Origin: JAEUMD01 sp937950105 | Lineage (GTDB): Bacteria; Pseudomonadota; Alphaproteobacteria; Rhizobiales; Hyphomicrobiaceae | Assembly: GCA_036821845.1 (NCBI GenBank) | Contig: DAISIT010000090.1 | Coordinates: 1-12,314, forward strand | Reading direction: 5' to 3' | Length of the DNA: 12,314 nucleotides | Shown: one piece after another, positions 7,229 through 12,314 of the stretch | Layout: each line of letters begins with the position of its first letter | How positions within the stretch are numbered: position 1 is the stretch's first letter | The notes under the pieces: model-generated | What the model was told of the DNA's origin: nothing | Database searches by the model: none | The model's input: the letters and a program-made list of their open reading frames with translations, nothing else | Program-made: the position numbers and the translations under genes

Positions 7229-7252
7229 CGTTATGTGTTAAAACGCATAACG
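7229..7252. promoter_or_regulatory. 24-bp dyad, probable operator of the AOR operon
   Basis: The two 12-base halves are CGTTATGTGTTA and AAACGCATAACG. Ten of twelve positions pair; the only mismatches are the central pair and position 8 against 17. The site is AT-rich within GC-rich surroundings and sits about 170 bases before the aorA start, as expected for a dimeric repressor or activator. No regulator gene for it is in the window, and the binding family cannot be named from the sequence alone. Confidence 0.65.
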
Positions 7253-7385
7253 CGGCATGGATACTGGGCGGTGCTGCGGTGCACGCGGCAAGGTTGCGCG
7301 AAATAGCATTCTGGGCTGCGGGCTCGTGCGACGCTGCCCGCGTGGCGTGCGGCGTCAGGTTTGCCGGGCACGGGGCTTCGCCTTC

Positions 7386-7395
7386 GGGGGGGGGG
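7386..7395. repeat. Run of ten G (C on the minus strand)
   Basis: Ten consecutive G residues lie 15 bases beyond the stop of the PilZ gene, outside any credible gene. Such tracts slip during replication and are also prone to sequencing error. No reading frame depends on it. Confidence 0.85.
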
Positions 7396-7410
7396 CTCGC
7401 CGGACCGGCC

Positions 7411-8292
7411 TCAGCCGAACAGCAGGGGGTCGGTCGGGCGCAACTGGCGGTCGAAGCGCAAGCCGGCGTTCTCGCCGTTCTGCCATGCGATCTGGCCACG
7501 CAGCACGCGGCCGCACGACAGTTCGACGATCACCACTTCGCCGGGGGCGATACGCGGCATGCGCGCCAGGCCGAGGCCGCCGAGCGAGACGTCGCGAACG
7601 AAAACAACGACCTCGGAGTTGCCAAAGCGGATGTGGGCAGTCTGCAGAAGCGAGCGGCGCGGGGTGCGGCGGCGCTCGGCGAGGTTCGGCAGGTTGATGG
7701 CGCCGGACGCGTCACAAAGGCAGGCTTGTCCGGTAATGACGTCGTTGAGAAGTCCGGTGAGTGTAGCAAGGTTGCCGGCGTAGGCATCGGGCAGCAACTG
7801 TTCGACATCGACGGTGAGCCCGCGCGCCGCTGCCAGGCCGTGACGGCTGGTCAGCCGCCAGGCGGTGGTGAGCGAGCGCAGATGCAGCGGGCCGGCGCGA
7901 TCGAGACCGATAGCGATCGCCTCTCGCTCGAAGCTCAACAGCCGGCCGCGGGCATCCCTGAACAGCGCATAGAACCCGGAAATGTCCTCCAGCGTGCCGA
8001 TCGGAACGTATTCGTCGAGGATGCGGCGGGGCCAGTCGTCGAGTTGGGCCGGGAAATCGGCGATCAGCGCCCGCGCCTCGCTCAATGCCTTCGGACCCCG
8101 GCGGGTGCTTGCCGCATTGACGGCCGAGGCTGCACCGGCCGTGATCAGGGCGGCGGTGTGAACTTCCTGCACCAGCGCGCGCACGAGCAGCGCCTCGGCG
8201 TCGATCCGGCCGGATGGGCCGGGGCCTTCGCCAATGAAATCCGAGTCGACCTGGTCGTCGTCGGCGACTGCAACCTGGCGCATCTGTAGCAT
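7411..8292 (-). CDS. PilZ-domain protein with unassigned N-terminal region
   Basis: In this 293-residue soluble protein the C-terminal ~90 residues form a PilZ domain, the cyclic-di-GMP receptor fold. Both ligand motifs are present: RxxxR inside RRRTPRR (207-213) and DxSxxG as DVSLGG (234-239), so ligand binding is plausible. The N-terminal ~200 residues are mostly helical-looking and include a TLEDISGFYALFRD segment; I do not recognise that domain. There is no signal peptide or membrane segment. The ATG at 8292 is taken as the start, with a weak AGGT upstream; a second ATG three codons on (8283) has no better site. It lies between the AOR leader and a small exported-protein gene and appears to be a single-gene unit. 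The target process is unknown. Confidence 0.88.
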   Translation of the reverse strand: MLQMRQVAVADDDQVDSDFIGEGPGPSGRIDAEALLVRALVQEVHTAALITAGAASAVNAASTRRGPKALSEARALIADFPAQLDDWPRRILDEYVPIGTLEDISGFYALFRDARGRLLSFEREAIAIGLDRAGPLHLRSLTTAWRLTSRHGLAAARGLTVDVEQLLPDAYAGNLATLTGLLNDVITGQACLCDASGAINLPNLAERRRTPRRSLLQTAHIRFGNSEVVVFVRDVSLGGLGLARMPRIAPGEVVIVELSCGRVLRGQIAWQNGENAGLRFDRQLRPTDPLLFG

Positions 8293-8379
8293 AGGTGACC
8301 TGCGAAGCGACCATCACTCCGCCCAGTCTAGCGGTCAGCCCCTTAAGCAAATCTCACCAGGAGTAGAAGATCCGAACCC

Positions 8380-8628
8380 TTAGCGGCAGGTGTGATCAAC
8401 GGCCGGCGACAGCGCGGCGAAGCAGCGATGCTTGGCGGAGCAATAGACGCGCTCGATCTTGGAGTAGGACAGGATTCCGCTGCCGGCCGGACACCGCACC
8501 ACGATCTCGATGATGGGGCCCTTGTCGGTATAGGACTGGACCGTCGAATTCGGATTCACGAATCCGGGGTAATCGGTGAAGATCGTCGTGGTCGCAGCAG
8601 CGGCCACGATCGACGCGAACGCACGCAT
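8380..8628 (-). CDS. Small Cys-containing, probably exported protein
   Basis: This 82-residue protein has an N-terminal hydrophobic stretch (AFASIVAAAA) after MR that could be a short Sec signal. The mature part holds four cysteines (in VRCPAG, VYCSAK, HRCFA and the C-terminal HTCR), enough for two disulfides in the periplasm. A good ribosome site, GGGAGAG, lies 4 bases before ATG 8628. The stop is TAA at 8380. I do not recognise the family. It is divergent from the L,D-transpeptidase gene and shares the 8629-8971 upstream region with it. The strong ribosome site and the Cys pattern support a real gene; the weak signal peptide leaves export uncertain. Confidence 0.72.
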   Translation of the reverse strand: MRAFASIVAAAATTTIFTDYPGFVNPNSTVQSYTDKGPIIEIVVRCPAGSGILSYSKIERVYCSAKHRCFAALSPAVDHTCR

Positions 8629-8971
8629 GGGGCTCTCCCGTGTCTCAGAAAGCCCTGTGCAGCGAGGGCCGTGAGCACTGGCGCAAGAAACTTGCCAGCA
8701 GACGGTCCGGGCGTCACCGATCGGTCAGCGGCTTCAAGCAATGGTGAACGAGCCGCGCGCGAGTTGCGCCCCGGCGGCGGCCAGACGGGCGTTCGGAAGC
8801 GAGTGTGGCAGGGCGGACGGAACTTGCGCATACGTCGCACTGCAACCGGTCTCTCATGGTTTGTTATTAAACTTTTGACGCTAAAGGGAGATGCGCTATC
8901 GATCCGATCGTGGCAATACAGTGGTTGCCCGCTCATTAGCGTTCCCGTAACCAGCATTCCAAGTGGTGACG
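8629..8971. promoter_or_regulatory. Divergent intergenic region between the small exported protein and the L,D-transpeptidase
   Basis: This 343-base stretch has no convincing gene. Its right half is markedly A/T-richer than its neighbours, and a sigma-70-like promoter (8875-8902) faces the transpeptidase. The left half carries the ribosome site of the small gene; no clear promoter for that gene was seen. Confidence 0.5.
8875..8902 (+). promoter_or_regulatory. Candidate sigma-70 promoter for the L,D-transpeptidase
   Basis: TTGACG (8875-8880) and TATCGA (8897-8902) are separated by 16 bases, in the AT-richest patch of the intergenic region. This would give a leader of roughly 60 bases before the ATG at 8972. 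The -35 box is strong and the -10 box is moderate. Confidence 0.45.
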
Positions 8972-11005
8972 ATGTTCCAGCGTATCTGCGTCTCTGCGTT
9001 CCTCGGTGCGGTTTGCACCCTCTCATTCGCCGGCGTCGCGGCCGCCAATACGCCGCCGCCCCGCGTGTGGACGGACCACATCCCAGGGCCCCGCGCCGGC
9101 ATCGTCCCTCCGGTTCCCGTGCGCCGCTTGTCGCCCGCCGAGGCGGCGCTGCAGCCGGCTTCGCCGGTCGAGCCGCCGCGCCTCGAGCCGCTGCACGTCG
9201 ACCCGATGCGCTCGGCCATCCTGCAGGAGATCATCCGCCTCAAGTCCGACATCGGTGACGCCCGCCGCCAGGAGACGATCGACCAGCTCGGCGCGCTCTA
9301 CGGCAGTGAGATGGCTGGCCCGTTCTGGGTGGGCGAGCGCGACTTCCTGCAAAAGGCGCGCACCGTCTCCAGCGAGATCATGAAGTCGGACGAATGGGGC
9401 ATCGGCTCCGGCCGCTTCCAGTTGCCGAATCTCGTTCCGGGTGGCCTCGCCGAGATGGCCGCGGGCGAGGTCAGGATGACGCTCGCCGTTCTCGATTATG
9501 CCAACGAGGCTCATGGCCTGCGCTTCAACCCCAACGACATCAGCCTGTGGCTCGACAACAAGCCGCAGCCGCCGGAGCCGGACAAGCTGCTCGCCTCGGT
9601 CGCCTATGCGTCTGATCCGGCGGCGGCGCTGCGCTCTCTGCATCCCTCGCATCCGCAGTTCGAATCTCTGCGCCAGGCGTGGCTCGAGGCGACCGGCCGG
9701 CGCGGTCCGCGTCCGATCGCGATGCCGGCACCCATTCCGGAAGGCGATGTCATCAAGCAGGGTCAGTCCGATCCGCAGGTGGCCCTGGTGCGAGAGCGCC
9801 TCGGCCTCGAGCCGGGTTCCAACCCGACGCTGTTCGATTCAGACCTCGGCGATGAAGTGCGCGCCTACCTGCGCCGCAACGGCAAGCGGGCGCGCCGCGA
9901 GATCAACGACGATCTGCGTGCACTGCTCAACGCGCCGCCGCAGCGGCCGAAGCTGCCGGATGTGCGCAAGCTCGAAGCCAACATGTTGCGCTGGCGCTGG
10001 CTGCCGCGCGAGCTCGGCGACATCCATATCTGGAACAACCTGCCCGAGTTCCAGACCCGTGTGGTGAGCGGCAAGCAGGTCGTGCACCAGGAGCGTATCG
10101 TCGTCGGACAGCCGGACCAGCAGACTCCTGTGTTCTCCGACCAGATGGATCACATCGTCTTCAAGCCGCAGTGGGGCGTGCCGAACTCGATGAAGATCAC
10201 CGATCTGCTGCCGCGCCTGCGCGGCGGCGACACCGGTCTGCTCGACCGTCGCGGCATGAAGATCGTCAAGGACGGTCGTGCCATCCCGGCCTCGCAGATC
10301 CGCTGGGCGACCGTCGACATCCGCTACCTCAACATCGTGCAGGGTCCGGGCGACGGCAATCCGCTCGGCGAGCTTAAGTTCATGTTCCCGAACCAGCACT
10401 CGGTGTACATGCACGACACCACGTCCCGGCACCTGTTCTCCAGCAGCGAGCGCACCTTCAGTCACGGCTGCATCCGCGTTCGCAATCCGCGCAAGCTCGC
10501 CGAGGTGCTGTTCTCCGAAGTCCAGAAGTGGGACCCGAGCCTCGTCGCGCAGATGCTCGGCCGCAAGACGCAGGAGAACAATCGCGTCGATCTCGCCAAG
10601 CCGGTTCCGGTCCACAACGTCTACTTCACGCTGGTTGCCGACGGCACCGGGCGTTTCACCGAGTATCGCGACATGTACGGGCACGATCGCCGCATGATGG
10701 ACGCACTGGCCGGCAAGTCGCTGAGCGCGATCGCGGCCAACGATCCGGCACGCCACCACAAGGAGCGTGTCGACGAGATCGAGCGCTCGTCGCGTGACAG
10801 CTCCAGCACCTATCTGAAGCCGCGCTCGCGCTATGCGCAGAACGGTGACGGCGAGTCCGAGCAACCGATCAAGCCGCGCGGTGGCTCCGGCTTCGGTGGC
10901 AGCATGTCGCTCGGTGGTCCGGTCTACATCCAGCCGAAGCCGCGCTACGCGGCGCCACGGGCCTACAAGCCGGCTTGGCCGCCGATCTTCTCGTTCTTCG
11001 ACTGA
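8972..11005 (+). CDS. L,D-transpeptidase, YcbB/LdtD type, with long C-terminal tail
   Basis: This 677-residue exported enzyme forms 3-3 cross-links in peptidoglycan or related L,D-transpeptide bonds. A Sec signal covers residues 1-25 (MFQRICVSAFLGAVCTLSFAG, ending AAA), followed by a Pro-rich linker. Residues ~70-240 match the helical scaffold domain of YcbB-type enzymes. The YkuD catalytic domain spans roughly 340-530, with the SHGCIR active site: His498, catalytic Cys500 and Arg502. After it comes a tail of about 140 residues, rich in Arg, Ser and Gly and ending WPPIFSFFD. The start is taken at ATG 8972; GTG codons at 8963 and 8966 are in frame and possible, and no strong ribosome site separates them. 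It is the only plus-strand gene, converging on the OmpA gene. The function is certain; the role of the tail is unknown. Confidence 0.94.
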   Translation: MFQRICVSAFLGAVCTLSFAGVAAANTPPPRVWTDHIPGPRAGIVPPVPVRRLSPAEAALQPASPVEPPRLEPLHVDPMRSAILQEIIRLKSDIGDARRQETIDQLGALYGSEMAGPFWVGERDFLQKARTVSSEIMKSDEWGIGSGRFQLPNLVPGGLAEMAAGEVRMTLAVLDYANEAHGLRFNPNDISLWLDNKPQPPEPDKLLASVAYASDPAAALRSLHPSHPQFESLRQAWLEATGRRGPRPIAMPAPIPEGDVIKQGQSDPQVALVRERLGLEPGSNPTLFDSDLGDEVRAYLRRNGKRARREINDDLRALLNAPPQRPKLPDVRKLEANMLRWRWLPRELGDIHIWNNLPEFQTRVVSGKQVVHQERIVVGQPDQQTPVFSDQMDHIVFKPQWGVPNSMKITDLLPRLRGGDTGLLDRRGMKIVKDGRAIPASQIRWATVDIRYLNIVQGPGDGNPLGELKFMFPNQHSVYMHDTTSRHLFSSSERTFSHGCIRVRNPRKLAEVLFSEVQKWDPSLVAQMLGRKTQENNRVDLAKPVPVHNVYFTLVADGTGRFTEYRDMYGHDRRMMDALAGKSLSAIAANDPARHHKERVDEIERSSRDSSSTYLKPRSRYAQNGDGESEQPIKPRGGSGFGGSMSLGGPVYIQPKPRYAAPRAYKPAWPPIFSFFD

Positions 11006-11050
11006 TCCGGGCGAAACCGACGCGCGATTGTCGATTGGACGGACAATGGA

Positions 11051-11080
11051 AACGGGGCGCGTCATGTGACGCGCCCCGTT
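11051..11080. terminator. Bidirectional hairpin between the convergent transpeptidase and OmpA genes
   Basis: AACGGGGCGCGTCA (11051-11064) and TGACGCGCCCCGTT (11067-11080) pair perfectly over 14 bp around two bases. It lies 45 bases past the transpeptidase stop and 26 bases past the OmpA stop. The flanking T tracts are short on both strands (GTTCTC on plus, GTTTCC on minus), but stem strength and position favour a shared terminator. Confidence 0.85.
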
Positions 11081-11106
11081 CTCGTGTCTGCGACCGGGCC
11101 GGATGG

Positions 11107-12314
11107 TCAGTTCCGCGCCAGCAGCGGCGTGATGCGCCGCAACGTGACGCGGCGGTTGGCCCGCTCGGCCTCGCTCGTGTCGATCTTCAGGAACTGCTCG
11201 CCGTACCCCTGCGTGACGAGATTCTCCGGCGGGATGTCGAACTCCTGCGTCAGGATGTTCGCCACCTCCTCGGCGCGCCGGTCCGACAGCGACAGGTTGT
11301 CGATGTCGTCGCCGACCGCGTCGGTGTGGCCCTCGATGAGGAACACCTCGTCGGGCCTGCGCTCGATGATGCGGTTCATGGCACGCGCCACTCGCTCGAG
11401 CTTGTCGTATTGCGACTCGTCGACCTGCCACGAGCCGAACTCGAAGTTGATCGAGTCGAGGTCGATACGGCGCATGCGCTCGCGGAGGTTATAGGTGCTC
11501 AGCACTTCGTCGAGCGTGTAGCGACCGTCGATCTCGTCGAACGGCGGCGCGTCGAGCGCCTCGTAGATGTCGTCGTAGGAGGCGCGGTCGTAGTCGATGA
11601 TGTAGCGGTCGCGCGCCATGCGGTAGACCGGCGGCGCGATGTTGATCGCGAAGCCGATGCCACGGTCCCTGTTCCAGCGCCGCCAGGTTCGGCGGTTGTC
11701 GATCAGGTTGAACTCACGCCCGTCGGGACCGCGGCGGTAGCGGCGCACGAGGCGGCCGTCCGGGCCGGTCTCATTGAAGATCTCGAAGCCGCCCGGGCGG
11801 CGCACCGAGGTCAGCGTGCGGCCATCGGGACGCTTGCGCGTGCTGGCGTCGCGGTCGAAGCGGCGGAACCGCTGCGACTCGTCGCGGATGATGAACGGAC
11901 GGTCGCCGCCACGTACGATGGTGCGCCGGTCGGCCTCCTCGAGGAACGAACGACCGCTGGCGCCGCGCCGCTCCTGGCGCCCCTGCCGCAGCGCTTCGAT
12001 ATTGCGGAAGCGCTCGCCCTGAGCCGTGTCGTTGCGGTCGCGGAAGCGGCGGCCGTCGCGGTCGCCGTCACGGCCCCGGCCTTCACCGAAGCTGCGGCCG
12101 CCGCGGTCGCCGTCACGACCCCGGCCTTCGCCGAAGCTGCGGCCGTCGCGGTCGCCGTCGCGACCCCGGCCGTCGCCGAAGTTCCGGCCGTCGCGATCAC
12201 CGTCACGAGAGCCGGTGTCTGGCCGGATCTCGACAGGACCGCCACGGCGCGGATCGGGTTTCGGATCGCTGGTGGCCGAGGGGAAGCGGTTCGGGCCGCC
12301 GCGCCCTTCGCCGT
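11107..12314 (-). CDS. OmpA/MotB-family protein with Arg/Asp/Gly-rich repeat region (5' end cut by window edge)
   Basis: The frame stays open to the right edge; 401 residues are visible and the start lies outside. The C-terminal ~115 residues are an OmpA-like peptidoglycan-binding domain: INFEFGSWQV, then FLIEGHTDAVG, then LSLSDRRAEEVANIL, and a final RRVTLRRI. The conserved Asp and Arg that contact diaminopimelate are present in SLSDRR. The N-terminal part is a highly charged, probably disordered region with a 15-residue tandem repeat (see 12049-12207), then a GGDRPFIIRDESQRFRRFD stretch and a segment with PDGRLVRRYRRGPDGREF. A shorter start at 11805 is possible in frame, but coding character continues well upstream of it. 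Such proteins anchor the outer membrane to the wall. The signal peptide is not visible. Confidence 0.9.
   Translation of the reverse strand, partial: GEGRGGPNRFPSATSDPKPDPRRGGPVEIRPDTGSRDGDRDGRNFGDGRGRDGDRDGRSFGEGRGRDGDRGGRSFGEGRGRDGDRDGRRFRDRNDTAQGERFRNIEALRQGRQERRGASGRSFLEEADRRTIVRGGDRPFIIRDESQRFRRFDRDASTRKRPDGRTLTSVRRPGGFEIFNETGPDGRLVRRYRRGPDGREFNLIDNRRTWRRWNRDRGIGFAINIAPPVYRMARDRYIIDYDRASYDDIYEALDAPPFDEIDGRYTLDEVLSTYNLRERMRRIDLDSINFEFGSWQVDESQYDKLERVARAMNRIIERRPDEVFLIEGHTDAVGDDIDNLSLSDRRAEEVANILTQEFDIPPENLVTQGYGEQFLKIDTSEAERANRRVTLRRITPLLARN
12049..12207 (-). repeat. 45-bp tandem repeat inside the OmpA-family gene
   Basis: Three full units (12163-12207, 12118-12162, 12073-12117) and a partial fourth (12049-12072) encode variations of RDGDRDGRSFGEGRG. 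Units differ at a few codons (Asn for Ser, Asp for Glu, Gly for Asp). The array is in frame, so gain or loss of units would change length without breaking the protein. Confidence 0.85.

Larger units (their letters stand above)
7061..7410 (-). promoter_or_regulatory. Regulatory leader upstream of the AOR operon
   Basis: This 350-base stretch lies between the aorA start and the stop of the PilZ gene, and I see no credible gene in it. It contains the aorA ribosome site (7066-7072), a 10-base palindrome AAGTGTACTT at 7135-7144, an A/T-rich patch near 7160-7176, the 24-bp dyad at 7229-7252, and a run of ten G at 7386-7395. The operon promoter must lie here, most likely near the dyad, but I cannot place -35/-10 boxes with confidence. 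No clear sigma-54 -24/-12 pair with correct spacing was found. Confidence 0.55.

Noticed and set aside
7147..8289. Plus-strand open frame opposite the PilZ gene and the AOR leader
   Set aside because: It mirrors the PilZ coding frame and continues into noncoding leader; no ribosome site or domain supports it.
9839..11431. Minus-strand open frame of 530 codons opposite the transpeptidase and OmpA genes
   Set aside because: It runs across two well-supported genes and the terminator hairpin between them, and shows no recognisable domain.
12049..12207. CRISPR-like array
   Set aside because: The repeats are adjacent without spacers, in frame and coding within the OmpA-family gene.

Overview
The window is GC-rich, densely coding DNA from a bacterium, most likely an alphaproteobacterium of the Rhizobiales. 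This is inferred from codon use, from the YcbB-type L,D-transpeptidase and the Asp/Arg/Gly-rich OmpA protein, and from the style of the intergenic palindromes; the genus cannot be read from the sequence. Nine protein genes are supported. Eight lie on the minus strand and one (the L,D-transpeptidase) on the plus strand. Both ends cut through genes: a kinase at the left edge and an OmpA-family gene at the right edge. No rRNA, tRNA, CRISPR array, transposase or integrase was seen.

Right part (8380-12314): cell-envelope genes. A small Cys-containing, probably exported protein is divergent from a YcbB/LdtD-type L,D-transpeptidase. The transpeptidase converges on an OmpA/MotB-domain protein with an unusual 15-residue tandem repeat, and a near-perfect hairpin between the two probably terminates transcription in both directions. 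A PilZ-domain protein (7411-8292), a candidate cyclic-di-GMP responder, lies between this block and the next.

Centre (2674-7060, minus strand): a complete-looking aldehyde:ferredoxin-type oxidoreductase (AOR) operon in the order aorA (protein with four [4Fe-4S] motifs), aorB (tungsten/molybdenum bis-pterin catalytic subunit), aorC (FAD/NAD oxidoreductase) and aorD (MoaD/ThiS-like sulfur carrier ending in Gly-Gly). This matches the layout described for Aromatoleum aromaticum AOR, in which AorA forms a filament, AorB oxidises aldehydes or reduces acids, and AorC exchanges electrons with NAD. A strong 24-bp dyad upstream of aorA is a probable operator. A 320-bp mosaic of palindromic repeats separates aorB from aorC.

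Left part (1-2536, same strand, downstream of aorD): a FIST-domain protein and a soluble hybrid histidine kinase, separated by 2 bases. This pair resembles NosP-NahK, a haem-based nitric-oxide sensor and its kinase. Their position straight after a tungsten-AOR operon is the most interesting feature of the window: it suggests, without proving, a link between aldehyde/acid redox metabolism and NO or redox signalling.
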